A DNA stretch of 64,000 nucleotides from Sulfitobacter delicatus (GCF_900102535.1 NZ_FNBP01000001.1:124001-188000), one strand, 5' to 3'; shown: positions 36,477 through 45,925, counted from the stretch's first letter. Made by a program: numbers and translations. The notes: generated by a model from the letters alone, not told the origin.

Positions 36477-36652
36477 GACAGGCCCTTGGAATAATACCCC
36501 GTCCTGCTAGCCCTCCCGCCCCTTGAATGCAAGCCGTAGGGCGGCGGGGCGAAATAACGGAACCATCGCTTGCGCGACACGTTGGCCCGCATCGACACGC
36601 CGCGCCTGCCCCCGCAGCGCGCGCGCACAACCTCCCCCGAAAGGAGAAACCG

Positions 36653-37327
36653 ATGAAAATTCTGATGGTTCTGACATCGCATGATGAGCTGGGCGACACC
36701 GGCAACAAAACCGGCTTCTGGCTCGAAGAGTTCGCGGCCCCCTATTACGTCTTCAAAGACGCCGGCGCCGACGTGACCCTCGCCTCGCCCAAAGGCGGCC
36801 AGCCGCCGCTTGACCCCAGCAGCGACAGCGACGACGCACAGACCGACGCCACGCGCCGCTTCAAAGACGACGACGCCGCGCAGAAAGACCTCGCCTCAAC
36901 CAAAGTGCTGGGCGATGTGGATGCCGACGGCTTCGACGCGATCTTCTACCCCGGCGGCCACGGCCCGCTCTGGGACTTGGCGACCGACGCCGACAGCAAG
37001 CGCCTGATTGAGACCTTTTGGGCCTCCGACCGCCCCGTAGGCGCCGTCTGCCACGCGCCTGCGGTGTTCAAGAACACGCAGCATGACGGCAAGCCGCTTG
37101 TCTCCGGCAAACGCGTCACCGGCTTTACCAATACCGAGGAAGAAGGCGTTGGCCTTACCGACGTAGTGCCCTTCTTGGTTGAGGACATGCTGAAGGAAAA
37201 CGGCGGCGACTACAGCAAGGGCGACGACTGGGCGTCTTATGTGTTGGTCGACGGCAAACTGGTGACCGGCCAGAACCCCGCCTCCTCTGAGGAAGCCGCC
37301 AAGGAAATGCTGGCACTGCTGAAGTAA
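36653..37327 (+). CDS. DJ-1/PfpI (Hsp31-like) family protein, type 1 glutamine amidotransferase domain
   Basis: A 224-residue protein. The elbow 'PVGAVCHAPAVF' holds the conserved catalytic Cys and its His, and 'YPGGHGPLWDL' supplies the family glycine-rich loop. This subgroup often has glyoxalase III (methylglyoxal to lactate) or deglycase activity. The start is ATG 36653 behind AAGGAG, and the open frame ahead of it is not coding. It is divergent from pheS. Confidence 0.88.
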   Translation: MKILMVLTSHDELGDTGNKTGFWLEEFAAPYYVFKDAGADVTLASPKGGQPPLDPSSDSDDAQTDATRRFKDDDAAQKDLASTKVLGDVDADGFDAIFYPGGHGPLWDLATDADSKRLIETFWASDRPVGAVCHAPAVFKNTQHDGKPLVSGKRVTGFTNTEEEGVGLTDVVPFLVEDMLKENGGDYSKGDDWASYVLVDGKLVTGQNPASSEEAAKEMLALLK

Positions 37328-37420
37328 CCAAACGGGGGGGGGGGCGCAGGCAGCGCCCCCTACCGCCTACGGGAACTGCGGCGCCGAGCGGATCGTTTCG
37401 CTCCTGAAAGGAACCTCATT

Positions 37421-37597
37421 ATGACCGAATATGATCGCACCACCGGTGAGCCATGGAATGACGCGGACCTTGACCAGCTTCGCATTCTGGCGGCTGAGGA
37501 CAAGGCGCTTGGCGTCATTGCTGTGCAACTTGGTCGCACCGAAGAGGCCGTCAAGAACAAAGCCAATGCCGAAGGGATCAGCTTGATGGGTGGTTGA
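37421..37597 (+). CDS. small Myb/helix-turn-helix-like protein (58 aa)
   Basis: A 58-residue protein preceded by GAAAGGAACCTCATT. The sequence 'WNDADLDQLRILAAEDKALG' followed by 'VIAVQLGRTEEAVKNKANAE' has the spacing of a small SANT/Myb-type or GcrA-like helix-turn-helix, so DNA binding is plausible. It converges with the Hint gene. No other domain is seen. Confidence 0.65.
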   Translation: MTEYDRTTGEPWNDADLDQLRILAAEDKALGVIAVQLGRTEEAVKNKANAEGISLMGG

Positions 37598-37609
37598 CCC
37601 ATCGCCCAG

Positions 37610-38806
37610 TCACGAAGCCAGAAGCCGCGCCCCGCGGTCCAAATGCCGGCTGATCAATTTCTTCTGACGGGCATGAGAGGGGATTTCATGAACCGGAATG
37701 TCGCGGTCCCGCACCTTTAGAGCGCCTGGAAAGAGCGAAGCGAACTCCTCCCGCTGCGCATGGGTAAGGGTCCGCTCTGCGTCAGCGTTCAACAAAAAAC
37801 TCTCTGCCGGTGCGCCTTCGGCATAGATCACTTCGTGCCGTTCAAAGATCAGGTGAAAATACTCGATCCGCTCGACCTTGTGGTCGACATATATGCCCGG
37901 CATGTCGGTCAAGCGGATTGCGGCGATCAGAACCGCAGCCGCGCCCAGCATCCGCCGGACAAGGGGCGATTGTGCGACCATCCGGTGCTGACGCGAGACC
38001 AACAGGTCGCGCTTTGGCAGACCCGCGCCCAAAGCCCCCGCAGTGATACGTACCGGGTAGAGCTTCGGGTTCTTACAAAGGTCTTGCTTTTCCACGATGC
38101 GACTGACTGGCAGTATGAGTTCTTGATAGTTTCCGTCTTGGGTCAACACCCGGCAGCCGGGTTCGAGCACTTCGATGGGCAAGTCGCCCTGATCCGTTGC
38201 AATCAATGTTCCACGGGTAAAACAGGTCACGCTCGCAGGCTTCAAGTCGCCCTTCTGCTCCATCGTGTCGATGTCGGAGTTCCACCGCAGATCTCCCAGC
38301 AGGCCACCCTCGGGCAGGCCGGAAAAGTCGATCACCATGGTGGTAAATAGGTCTCCTACAGCATCGCTATCGGCCAGGTTCACAATCCCTGAATAGGTCG
38401 CCGTCAACTCACCGGGCATGTCTTCGTATTCCGGGGTTATTTCGAAGGGGAAACCCTGCAAGGAGCCGGGCGTCGACTCGCCACCGGGGTCTTCTTCTGT
38501 TGCGATTGTCGTATCGAATACCGAACTTGCGGGCTGAAGGTCGAACTCCAGCGAAGTCAGTATTTTCGTGGTCGAAAGCTCATGCCAGTCGTAACCGAAA
38601 GACATGTCAATGTTTTCCCCCGTCGCCCCGCCGTTGGTATAGGGATCGAGCGCCTTCCAGGTGATCGTTTCTGTCGTGCCGTCCGCATAGGTGGCTGTGA
38701 TCACTGCCCCTTCCAGATCGACGCCGCGAGAACTGGTGTCCTCGCGAATGCCATAGACGGATTCATGGGGATTTTCGTCCAGCCGGACGACATCAATAGC
38801 GGGCAT
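37610..38806 (-). CDS. Hint-domain (Hedgehog/intein type 2) protein
   Basis: A 398-residue protein. The first 200 residues are acidic and match nothing I know. The Hint_2 domain follows (about 200-350): 'VTCFTRGTLIATDQGDLPIE' supplies the nucleophilic Cys, 'VSRQHRMVAQSP' the conserved His, and 'YFHLIFERHEVIYAEGAPAE' the C-terminal block. Such proteins are abundant in Rhodobacterales and often carry calcium-binding repeats or are exported by type I systems; no signal peptide is seen here. Autoprocessing is an inference from the family. Confidence 0.85.
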   Translation of the reverse strand: MPAIDVVRLDENPHESVYGIREDTSSRGVDLEGAVITATYADGTTETITWKALDPYTNGGATGENIDMSFGYDWHELSTTKILTSLEFDLQPASSVFDTTIATEEDPGGESTPGSLQGFPFEITPEYEDMPGELTATYSGIVNLADSDAVGDLFTTMVIDFSGLPEGGLLGDLRWNSDIDTMEQKGDLKPASVTCFTRGTLIATDQGDLPIEVLEPGCRVLTQDGNYQELILPVSRIVEKQDLCKNPKLYPVRITAGALGAGLPKRDLLVSRQHRMVAQSPLVRRMLGAAAVLIAAIRLTDMPGIYVDHKVERIEYFHLIFERHEVIYAEGAPAESFLLNADAERTLTHAQREEFASLFPGALKVRDRDIPVHEIPSHARQKKLISRHLDRGARLLAS

Positions 38807-38995
38807 GGCTTAACCCACGGTTCACTGGTTCCATTGCGATAAAATCCGTTTCACGTGCTCAAAATTCAACTCAAATCCGCCACAATAATTGCGGCCCTCG
38901 CCGCCTTAATGGCGGCTGGCTGGGGACAGCGCATGACGGAAACAAGGGATTCTCAAGGCCTTTTTACGGCACGCGGAATACGACTTCCCCAAATG

Positions 38996-39021
38996 CAAAA
39001 AGCCCCGCCAAATGGCGGGGC
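38996..39021 (-). terminator. rho-independent terminator of rpmI-rplT
   Basis: GCCCCGCC / GGCGGGGC eight-bp stem with a four-base loop, followed by TTTTT on the minus strand, 26 bases after the rplT stop. The remaining sequence up to 38806 (about 190 bases) shows no supported feature. Confidence 0.88.
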
Positions 39022-39047
39022 TTTCGCTAATTCAAAGCAATGTCAGC

Positions 39048-39413
39048 TTAGGCTGCCAGTGCGTCCTGGGCCTGCTTGACGATCGCGCCAAAGGCTTCGG
39101 GCTCATGCACGGCCAGATCGGCGAGAACCTTACGGTCCACTTCGATACCGGCCAGCGACAGACCGTTGATGAAGCGGCTGTATGTCAGCGCTTCGTCGTG
39201 GCTGCGCACGGCAGCGTTGATCCGCTGGATCCACAGCGCGCGGAAGTTGCGCTTGCGGTTCTTGCGGTCACGCGTTGCATATTGGTTGGCCTTGTCGACC
39301 GCCTGTGTGGCGACCTTGAAGACGTTCTTGCGCCGACCATAGTAGCCTTTTGCGGCTTTGATGATCTTCTTGTGACGCGCGTGGGTGACTGTACCACCTT
39401 TTACTCGGGACAT
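39048..39413 (-). CDS. rplT: 50S ribosomal protein L20
   Basis: A 121-residue basic protein opening '[20 protein letters not shown]'; '[17 protein letters not shown]' and '[12 protein letters not shown]' are the family core. Early 50S assembly protein. It follows rpmI by 15 bases. Confidence 0.97.
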   Translation of the reverse strand: MSRVKGGTVTHARHKKIIKAAKGYYGRRKNVFKVATQAVDKANQYATRDRKNRKRNFRALWIQRINAAVRSHDEALTYSRFINGLSLAGIEVDRKVLADLAVHEPEAFGAIVKQAQDALAA

Positions 39414-39428
39414 CTCGGTACTCCTATA

Positions 39429-39629
39429 TCAGCGGGCGTAGGGCATGAAGCCCTTGATGATCTTCGCATCGGGCTCGGACAGAGTTGTCGTGCCGCGTGC
39501 GTTACGGATGAACTTGTTGGTCCGCTTGATCATACCGTGCTGTTTACCAGCTTGGCTGCCGATGACCTTACCAGTCGCCGAGACCTTAAAGCGCTTTTTG
39601 GCGCTCGATTTCGTCTTCATCTTGGGCAT
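39429..39629 (-). CDS. rpmI: 50S ribosomal protein L35
   Basis: A 66-residue basic protein, '[20 protein letters not shown]', with the family ending '[10 protein letters not shown]'. First gene of rpmI-rplT; infC is not upstream, unlike in many bacteria, and the pair has its own promoter. Confidence 0.97.
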   Translation of the reverse strand: MPKMKTKSSAKKRFKVSATGKVIGSQAGKQHGMIKRTNKFIRNARGTTTLSEPDAKIIKGFMPYAR

Positions 39630-39707
39630 TTCCGTCTCCGTCTTTTGAGTTCGGTATAAACACGACTCGGCATGCCTCTGAGGCCGGTCGTGCAGGCTAA
39701 GATGCGC

Positions 39708-39736
39708 CGTATAGGGGGGCGCTGGCGCGGATGCAA
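39708..39736 (-). promoter_or_regulatory. predicted promoter of rpmI-rplT
   Basis: On the minus strand, TTGCAT, 17 bases, TATACG. The transcript would start at about 39701, giving a leader of about 70 bases before rpmI. Confidence 0.5.
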
Positions 39737-39752
39737 GAGGTTTTGATACAGC

Positions 39753-39977
39753 TCAGGGCAGGAAGTCGGCCGCCACTGAGACAAAGACATTCGGCAGTTC
39801 GGCAAAACTATAGCCGCCGGGATTTGCCCGCAGGGCATAAAGGATCAGCCCTCCGGCGATTAGCACCGTCAGCGCCGAGGCGCGCGGGGCGCGTCGGTCG
39901 GTAAGGGCGGACAGGATGGAAGGGACGGACAGGACCGCCAGAAGGCAGCCGATGACCAAGGCAAGATCCGTATTCAT
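39753..39977 (-). CDS. small membrane protein (74 aa) after pyruvate kinase
   Basis: Unknown function. The ATG follows GGAAAGGGGCGAC, a good site. Two hydrophobic segments are visible ('LALVIGCLLAVLSVPSIL' and 'ALTVLIAGGLILYALRA'), with basic residues between them. It begins 27 bases after pyk ends on the same strand, so it is probably cotranscribed. Confidence 0.7.
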   Translation of the reverse strand: MNTDLALVIGCLLAVLSVPSILSALTDRRAPRASALTVLIAGGLILYALRANPGGYSFAELPNVFVSVAADFLP

Positions 39978-40004
39978 GTCGCCCCTTTCCGTGTTTAGTT
40001 CAGG

Positions 40005-41450
40005 CTACTCTGGATCAGAGGCGTAAATCAAACGTTCGTCACAAGGGGCCACACGCAGGATATTCGTGCTGCCTGGAACGTTGAACGGCACCCCGGCGGT
40101 GACGACGACATGATCTTCAGGCCCCGCATAGCCCTCTGCCAAAGCCGCTTTTGCTGCACTGATCACAGCCAGTTTGAACCGGTCATGCCCATCCGTGATG
40201 ATACAGTTCGTCCCCCAGCTCAGCGCCAAGCGCCGTGCGGTGTTCACCATGGGCGACATCGCAATAATCGGCACCCGAGGCCGTTCACGGGCGGTCAGCA
40301 GGGCAGTGGTGCCGGATTGGGTGAAGCAACAGATCGCTTTGATATCCGTCGTCTCGGCAATCTCGCGGGCTGCGGCAACGATGCCGTCCGCCACGGTGGT
40401 GCGGTCAGCCTTGCGCGACGATTCGATGATCTGCGTATAGGTCGGGTCGGCCTCGACCTCTTGGGCGACGTTGTCCATCGTGGTGACCGCCTCAATCGGA
40501 TAGTCGCCCGCGGCGGATTCAGCGCTAAGCATCACCGCGTCCGCACCCTCATAGATCGCCGTCGCCACGTCCGAGACTTCGGCGCGGGTCGGCATCGGGC
40601 TCTCGATCATCGATTCGAGCATCTGCGTCGCCACGATCACCGGCTTGGCTGCTGCACGGCATTTGCGTACCAGACGTTTCTGGATCGGCGGCACGTTCTG
40701 CACCGGCAGTTCGACCCCCAGATCGCCGCGCGCGACCATGATCCCGTCGCTGACCTCTAGAATATCTTCAAAACGCTCCACCGCGGCGGGCTTTTCAATC
40801 TTCGACAGAATCGCGGCACGCCCTTTGACCAACTCGCGCGCCTCGGTCACATCCTCGGCCCGCTGGACAAAGCTCAGCGCCAACCAATCAACGCCCAATT
40901 CGCAGACGAACTCCAGATCGGCGCGGTCCTTCTCGGACAAGGCCGCGAGCGGCAGCAGGACGTCCGGCACGTTCACGCCCTTACGGTTGGAGATCACCCC
41001 GCCCGTGATAACCTCGCAATTGGCGAAATCCTCGCCACAGTCGCGCACCTTGAGCCGGATTTTACCGTCATTGACCAACAGGCTCGCGCCCGGCTCCAAG
41101 GCGGCAAAAATCTCGGGATGCGGCAGGCAAACGCGGGTCACGTCGCCCGGTGTCTTGTCGAGATCGAGCCGGAAATCCGCGCCTTCTTCAAGGGTCGGCC
41201 CCTCGCCCTCAAACACGCCCACACGCAGCTTCGGCCCTTGCAGGTCGGCCAAGATACCAATTGCTCCACCGGTCTCCTCCTCCACCTCACGAATGATCCG
41301 GTGCTTCTCGCGGATCTCGTCATGGCTGCCGTGGCTCATGTTGAGCCGGAAGACATCCGCGCCCGCTTTGTGCAATGCGCCGATCATCTCGCGGGTCTCA
41401 GAAGCCGGCCCCAGCGTGGCCACGATCTTTACATTGCGCAAACGTCTCAT
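40005..41450 (-). CDS. pyk: pyruvate kinase
   Basis: Converts phosphoenolpyruvate and ADP to pyruvate and ATP. The 481 residues begin 'MRRLRNVKIVATLGPASETR'. The signature 'AILSKIEKPAAVERFEDIL' includes the catalytic Lys and Glu, and 'GIMVARGDLGVELPVQNVP' and 'ATQMLESMIESPMPTRAEVS' complete the active site. The C-terminal regulatory domain is present. Confidence 0.96.
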   Translation of the reverse strand: MRRLRNVKIVATLGPASETREMIGALHKAGADVFRLNMSHGSHDEIREKHRIIREVEEETGGAIGILADLQGPKLRVGVFEGEGPTLEEGADFRLDLDKTPGDVTRVCLPHPEIFAALEPGASLLVNDGKIRLKVRDCGEDFANCEVITGGVISNRKGVNVPDVLLPLAALSEKDRADLEFVCELGVDWLALSFVQRAEDVTEARELVKGRAAILSKIEKPAAVERFEDILEVSDGIMVARGDLGVELPVQNVPPIQKRLVRKCRAAAKPVIVATQMLESMIESPMPTRAEVSDVATAIYEGADAVMLSAESAAGDYPIEAVTTMDNVAQEVEADPTYTQIIESSRKADRTTVADGIVAAAREIAETTDIKAICCFTQSGTTALLTARERPRVPIIAMSPMVNTARRLALSWGTNCIITDGHDRFKLAVISAAKAALAEGYAGPEDHVVVTAGVPFNVPGSTNILRVAPCDERLIYASDPE

Positions 41451-41604
41451 ATCTGTTCCTTCGTGTCCTGTGCCGCCCGTGGGGGCAATGTTACCGGTAA
41501 CATCGGCTCACATGCGGCGTATCGACCGTATGACTGCCTGTCAAAGGTTTCATTAGAATGACGGCCCGCAACGGTCCCGTCTAGCGCTATGAAAAGGAAA
41601 GCCC

Positions 41605-41916
41605 ATGCCCAGCCAACAAGAGATCGAACTCCAGGCCGCCGCCTTTCGCCGGTTGCAGAAGCATCTGATGGAAGACCGGACCGATGTGCAGAACATCGAC
41701 ATGATGAACCTCGCCGGCTTTTGCCGCAACTGCCTGTCGCGCTGGTATCAAGAGGCCGCCAATGAGCGCGGGATCGAGATGGGGAAGGATGAGGCGCGCG
41801 AGTTGTTCTATGGGATGACGATGGATGAGTGGAAAGCGAACTATCAGACCGACGCGGACGCCAGCCAGAAGGAAGCGTTCAAGAAGGCCTTCGACGCGAA
41901 CGTATCGAAAAAGTAA
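41605..41916 (+). CDS. DUF1244 family protein
   Basis: A 103-residue soluble, helical protein of the DUF1244 family. 'FRRLQKHLMEDRTDVQNIDM' and 'GFCRNCLSRWYQEAA' (with a CxxC-like Cys pair) are characteristic. Function unknown. It is divergent from pyk. Confidence 0.88.
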   Translation: MPSQQEIELQAAAFRRLQKHLMEDRTDVQNIDMMNLAGFCRNCLSRWYQEAANERGIEMGKDEARELFYGMTMDEWKANYQTDADASQKEAFKKAFDANVSKK

Positions 41917-42072
41917 TGGGTGATTGTCGCAGGATCGGCGGCAATTGAAGGCTTGGCGACCCAACTCACCAGCAAAACGGAAACAATATCGAGGGCAAAA
42001 CGGCTCTAAAACCTTGATTGGTTAACAGTTTGGGCGGACCATACCGACCTTGCTGCCCATAGGGAGTGTCTT

Positions 42073-43083
42073 ATGTTAGCCCTTTTCGCCCTTCCCGTTC
42101 TGCTTGGCCTTGGCCTCTTTGTGATCATTGACGACGATACAGACACGGCGGACGACCCTCCCGACGGGCCGATGCCCGACCCCGAGGATCCGGCAACCGA
42201 TCCATTAGAAGTTCCTGACGACGTCTTGGTCTTTCACGGGACCCAGGGCGATGACGACATTATCGCGCGGGACGCAGGGGGCTTTATCGCAGCCCTCCGA
42301 GGCGATGACACGGTGACTGGCAGTGACAACACCGACGACATCGCGGGACGCCAAGGTGATGACGAGATTGACGCCCGCGGTGGCGATGATCGCGTTTGGG
42401 GTGACGGCGGAGATGACCTTATTCAATTAGGTGACGGAAACGACCGGGGCATTGGCAGCATCGGCGATGACACTATCGACGGCGGAAATGGAGCAGACCA
42501 TATCAGCGGGGAAGACGATAACGATCTACTACGCGGCGGCGCGGGCAATGATACGGTTACCGGCGGATATGGCGATGACCTGATCCACATGGGTGCGGGC
42601 GACGATAGTGGGGCAGCCTATGGTGATCAGAGCTACGGTGACGATACGGTCTATGGCGGTGCGGGCGACGACTTGATCCTTGAGGGACGCGGCACAAACC
42701 TCCTCTTCGGTGAAGCAGGCGATGATGAAATTCGATCTCTGGATAGTGATGGACTTGGCGAAGACATTGTCGACGGGGGCGCAGGAAACGACAGCTTGTT
42801 TCTCGACTATGGCGACCTGGCCACCGGAGGGGAGGGCGAGGACCTCTTCGCGGTGGACAACGAAGGGGATTCCCCGATGGCGCCCGTGGTTATTACGGAT
42901 TTCGACACCGATGAAGACATGCTCGCCTTCACAGCCGGGGGCAACTTCCCTGTCGCATTGAGCTATAGCGAATCCTATGGTGCCGTTGTCGCCTCTTCCC
43001 CTGATTATGTGCTGGCGGTGCTTCAAGGCCTTAGTGACGCGGATATCCCGAATATCTCACTGGTGAACCTGGCCGCCGCTTAG
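42073..43083 (+). CDS. RTX-type calcium-binding repeat protein
   Basis: A 336-residue acidic protein. It has one N-terminal hydrophobic segment ('MLALFALPVLLGLGLFVI'), followed at once by a run of acidic residues ('DDDTDTADDPPDG'). A ladder of glycine/aspartate nonapeptides of GGxGxDxxx type runs from about residue 60 to 260 ('GGAGNDTVTGGYGDDLIHMG' is typical), then a C-terminal 'ITDFDTDEDMLAFTAGG', the M10-type serralysin C-terminal pattern. Extracellular and calcium-binding by family, possibly surface-anchored through the N-terminal segment. The stop overlaps that of the MaoC gene. Confidence 0.85.
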   Translation: MLALFALPVLLGLGLFVIIDDDTDTADDPPDGPMPDPEDPATDPLEVPDDVLVFHGTQGDDDIIARDAGGFIAALRGDDTVTGSDNTDDIAGRQGDDEIDARGGDDRVWGDGGDDLIQLGDGNDRGIGSIGDDTIDGGNGADHISGEDDNDLLRGGAGNDTVTGGYGDDLIHMGAGDDSGAAYGDQSYGDDTVYGGAGDDLILEGRGTNLLFGEAGDDEIRSLDSDGLGEDIVDGGAGNDSLFLDYGDLATGGEGEDLFAVDNEGDSPMAPVVITDFDTDEDMLAFTAGGNFPVALSYSESYGAVVASSPDYVLAVLQGLSDADIPNISLVNLAAA

Positions 43084-43538
43084 AATGAATAGAGCACCAG
43101 CCAATCGGCCTTCAATGCAGGCCTCTCGGCCCCCTCAATCTCAACCGTGGCGGCGAAGCGGGTCATCAGATTCCCCCGCCCCCGCGTCTGGGCCTCGGCC
43201 AGTGTGAACCGCCCCCGGATGCGTTTGCCCGAATGCACGGGCGCGATAAAACGCACGCTGTCGAATCCGTAGTTCACCGAAGCTTTCGCCCCCGCCATGA
43301 CCGGTAGCGCGCCGTAGGCCATGCCTGACATCATCGACAGCGTCAGCATGCCATGCGCCACGGTGCCGCCAAAGTCGGTCTGAGCCGCGCGCTCGGGGTC
43401 GACGTGAATAAACTGGTGATCTTCCGTCACATCTGCAAAGGCATCGATGCGCGCCTGATCCATGACGAACCAAGGCGAGACACCCAATTCGCGCCCGACT
43501 GTTTCTTGCATCTGCTCTTTGCTGATCTCGTCACGCAT
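43080..43538 (-). CDS. MaoC family (R)-hydratase-like protein
   Basis: A 152-residue hot-dog-fold protein. The hydratase motif is 'FADVTEDHQFIHVDPERA', with catalytic Asp and His, and 'GGTVAHGMLTLSMM' follows. Likely hydrates enoyl-CoA. The start is ATG 43538 after AAGGGGAAGCGC; the longer GTG start adds seven basic residues. Confidence 0.9.
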   Translation of the reverse strand: MRDEISKEQMQETVGRELGVSPWFVMDQARIDAFADVTEDHQFIHVDPERAAQTDFGGTVAHGMLTLSMMSGMAYGALPVMAGAKASVNYGFDSVRFIAPVHSGKRIRGRFTLAEAQTRGRGNLMTRFAATVEIEGAERPALKADWLVLYSF

Positions 43539-43643
43539 GCGCTTCCCCTTTTTCGCCACTTAGACAAATCGGTCGGCTTTCCGAAAGGGCTTTGCATCCG
43601 CCGCCGCATTTCACATGCTAAGCAAAACCGGAATGGAGACGCC

Positions 43644-44087
43644 ATGAACACCCCCATCCTCGCCCTTGTTATCGTCGCCGTCGCCGGTGCTGCTGTCGCG
43701 TTGCAGACTCCAATCAACGCCGCCCTTGGCCGCAATATCGGTAGCGGTGTTGCGGCGGCGGCGGTGTCCTTTGGCGTGGGCTTTGCCGTCTTGCTCGGGG
43801 TGCTCGTGCTGCGTGGAGAACTGACCGCTCTGCCCCGCATCACCGCAGTTCCACCCGTGCTCCTTCTGGGCGGCGTGCTGGGGGCTTTCTACGTCTGGTC
43901 AGTGCTTTGGGCGATTCCGGCATTGGGGGCGCTCACGGTGATCTCGGCCCTGATCTTTGGCCAGCTTACCGCCGCTCTGGTGATCGATGCAGCGGGGCTT
44001 TTCGGCCTTGCGGTCCAAGCTATCACGCCTACGCGTATCGCCGCCGCCGCGCTGGTGGCGGCGGGGCTGGTGTTGTCGCGGTTCTAG
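43644..44087 (+). CDS. DMT superfamily (YdcZ/DUF606) membrane protein
   Basis: A 147-residue integral membrane protein with five hydrophobic helices. 'VAVAGAAVALQTPINAALGR' is the conserved opening. The start is ATG 43644 after ATGGAGACGCC. Substrate unknown. Confidence 0.85.
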   Translation: MNTPILALVIVAVAGAAVALQTPINAALGRNIGSGVAAAAVSFGVGFAVLLGVLVLRGELTALPRITAVPPVLLLGGVLGAFYVWSVLWAIPALGALTVISALIFGQLTAALVIDAAGLFGLAVQAITPTRIAAAALVAAGLVLSRF

Positions 44088-44090
44088 ACC

Positions 44091-44951
44091 TTAGATCGCA
44101 GTCTTGCGCATCTCTTCGAGATAGATTTCGCGCAGACGCGGGGCGAGTTTGCCCGGCGCACCACCACCGATTTTCGCGCCGTCAATCTCGACCACCGGGG
44201 TGACAAAGGCGCTAGCCGAGGTGACAAATGCTTCATCCGCCTGCTGCGCTTCTTCGATAGTAAAGTTACGCTCCTCCACCTGCATCTGCGCCTCACGCGC
44301 CAGCTCCAGCACGGCCTTCCGGGTGATGCCATGCAGGATATCGCTCGAGGTTTCGCGCGTGACGATCTTGCCGTCCTTCACGATATAGGCATTGTTCGAT
44401 GTGCCTTCGGTGACGAAGCCATCCTCGACCATCCAAGCATCCTCGACGCCCGCCTTCTTGGCCATCATCTTGCCCATCGACGGGTACAGCAGTTGCACCG
44501 TCTTGATGTCACGGCGGCCCCAACGGATGTCTTCAATGCTGATCACGCGGATGCCGTCACGGGCCGCCGGGTTGTCCGCGAGGCCGGGCTTTGACTGGGT
44601 GAACAGCACCAGCGAAGGCGCGGTGGTTTCCGGGTCGGGGAAAGCGAAATCGCGGTCACCGTCAGACCCACGGGTGACCTGAAGGTAGATCAGCCCGTCT
44701 TTGATTTCGTTCAGGCGGACCAATTCGCGGTGGATTTCCAGCAGTTCTTCGGTCGTCGCAGGCGCGCGCATGTCAAGCTCGTTCATCGAACGGGTCAGGC
44801 GTTCGGCATGGCCGTCAAAGGCGATCAGCTTGCCGTCGAGCACGGAAGTGACCTCATAGACGCCATCGGCCATCAGGAAACCGCGGTCAAAAATCGAGAC
44901 TTTGGCTTGATCTTCGGGCAGATATTCGCCGTTTACATAGACAGTTCGCAT
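44091..44951 (-). CDS. dat: D-amino-acid transaminase (class IV PLP)
   Basis: Interconverts D-alanine plus 2-oxoglutarate and D-glutamate plus pyruvate. The 286 residues show the PLP Lys in 'RRDIKTVQLLYPSM', and 'EGTSNNAYIVKDGKIVT' and 'SASAFVTPVVEIDG' are class IV signatures. It is the last gene of dgcN-dgcA-dat, three bases after dgcA, and so joins D-alanine to the D-glutamate route. A branched-chain aminotransferase is less likely from the 'MRTVYVNGEYLPEDQAKVSI' opening. Confidence 0.88.
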   Translation of the reverse strand: MRTVYVNGEYLPEDQAKVSIFDRGFLMADGVYEVTSVLDGKLIAFDGHAERLTRSMNELDMRAPATTEELLEIHRELVRLNEIKDGLIYLQVTRGSDGDRDFAFPDPETTAPSLVLFTQSKPGLADNPAARDGIRVISIEDIRWGRRDIKTVQLLYPSMGKMMAKKAGVEDAWMVEDGFVTEGTSNNAYIVKDGKIVTRETSSDILHGITRKAVLELAREAQMQVEERNFTIEEAQQADEAFVTSASAFVTPVVEIDGAKIGGGAPGKLAPRLREIYLEEMRKTAI

Positions 44952-44953
44952 GG

Positions 44954-45925
44954 TCACCCCCAAAGCGCGGCCACGGGGGGATGCACGCCCGCGCCGTCAA
45001 ATTTCAATGCATTGTCACGGTCTTCGGCCAGAAGCAGCGGCCCGTCAAGGTCCACGACCTTGGCCCCCTGCGCGACCAGTGTCGCCGGGGCCATCGCCAG
45101 TGATGAGCCAACCATGCAGCCCACCATGACGTCAAAGCCGTCGGCCCACGCCGCATCGCGCAGCGCCAGCGCTTCGGTCAGCCCGCCTGTCTTGTCGAGC
45201 TTGATGTTAACCACATCGTATTTGCCTTTGAGGCCGGACAGGCTGCCGCGGTCATGGCAGCTTTCATCGGCGCAGACGGGCACCGGGCGGTCCATGCCCA
45301 AGAGCGCTTCGTCCTCGCCTGCGGGCAGCGGCTGTTCGACGAGCGCCACGCCGAGCCGGACAAGATGCGGCGCAAGATCGGCATAGACGTCCGCCGACCA
45401 GCCCTCATTGGCGTCGATGATGATCGTGGCATCGGGCGCACCTGCACGCACGGCCTCAAGCCGGGGCATGTCGTCGGGGGTGCCGAGTTTGATTTTTAGA
45501 AGCGGCCGATGCGCGTGTTTCGCGGCTTGCGCGCGCATTGCCTCGGGCTCATCCAGGGAAAGCGTATAAGCGGTAATCTCCGGCCCGGGTGCGGGCAGCC
45601 CCGCAAGTTCCCAAACGCGCTTGCCGGCGCGTTTGGCTTCCAGATCCCACAGCGCACAGTCCACCGCATTGCGCGCGGCCCCGGCGGGTAACAGATCATA
45701 AAGCGCTTGCCGCGTGATATCCCCCGGCAGGCCGGTGATCTCTGCAGTCACCGACTCCAGCGTTTCATCATAGCGCGCATAGGGCACACATTCGCCCCAA
45801 CCGGTCACGCCGTCCTCGGTCACGCGGACGGTTAGCACTTTGGCCTCGGTCCGCGAGCCGCGGCTGATGGTAAACACCTGAGCCAGCTTGAACGTATCTG
45901 CGGTAACCTCGATCTGCATGCTCAC
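44954..45925 (-). CDS. dgcA: N-acetyl-D-glutamate racemase / dipeptide-epimerase-like enolase superfamily protein (DgcA)
   Basis: A 323-residue enolase-superfamily enzyme. The KxK base is 'LLKIKLG', and the metal ligands are in 'IIIDANEGW', 'LVEQPL' and 'VCADESC'. The second base is in 'NIKLDKTGG'. By sequence alone this is the L-Ala-D/L-Glu epimerase group. The partnership with the upstream DUF1611 gene (four-base overlap) marks it as DgcA, which racemises N-acetyl-D-glutamate. A peptidoglycan dipeptide epimerase role is the alternative. Confidence 0.85.
   Translation of the reverse strand: MSMQIEVTADTFKLAQVFTISRGSRTEAKVLTVRVTEDGVTGWGECVPYARYDETLESVTAEITGLPGDITRQALYDLLPAGAARNAVDCALWDLEAKRAGKRVWELAGLPAPGPEITAYTLSLDEPEAMRAQAAKHAHRPLLKIKLGTPDDMPRLEAVRAGAPDATIIIDANEGWSADVYADLAPHLVRLGVALVEQPLPAGEDEALLGMDRPVPVCADESCHDRGSLSGLKGKYDVVNIKLDKTGGLTEALALRDAAWADGFDVMVGCMVGSSLAMAPATLVAQGAKVVDLDGPLLLAEDRDNALKFDGAGVHPPVAALWG

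Noticed and set aside
38855-39079. 74-residue frame with a hydrophobic N-terminus, between the Hint gene and rplT
   Set aside because: Starts with GTG without a ribosome-binding site and runs through the rplT terminator into rplT antisense.
42250-42700. Short tandem DNA repeats that could look like a CRISPR or satellite array
   Set aside because: They are the coding sequence of RTX nonapeptides in one open frame; unit length and spacers do not fit CRISPR. No CRISPR array was seen elsewhere.
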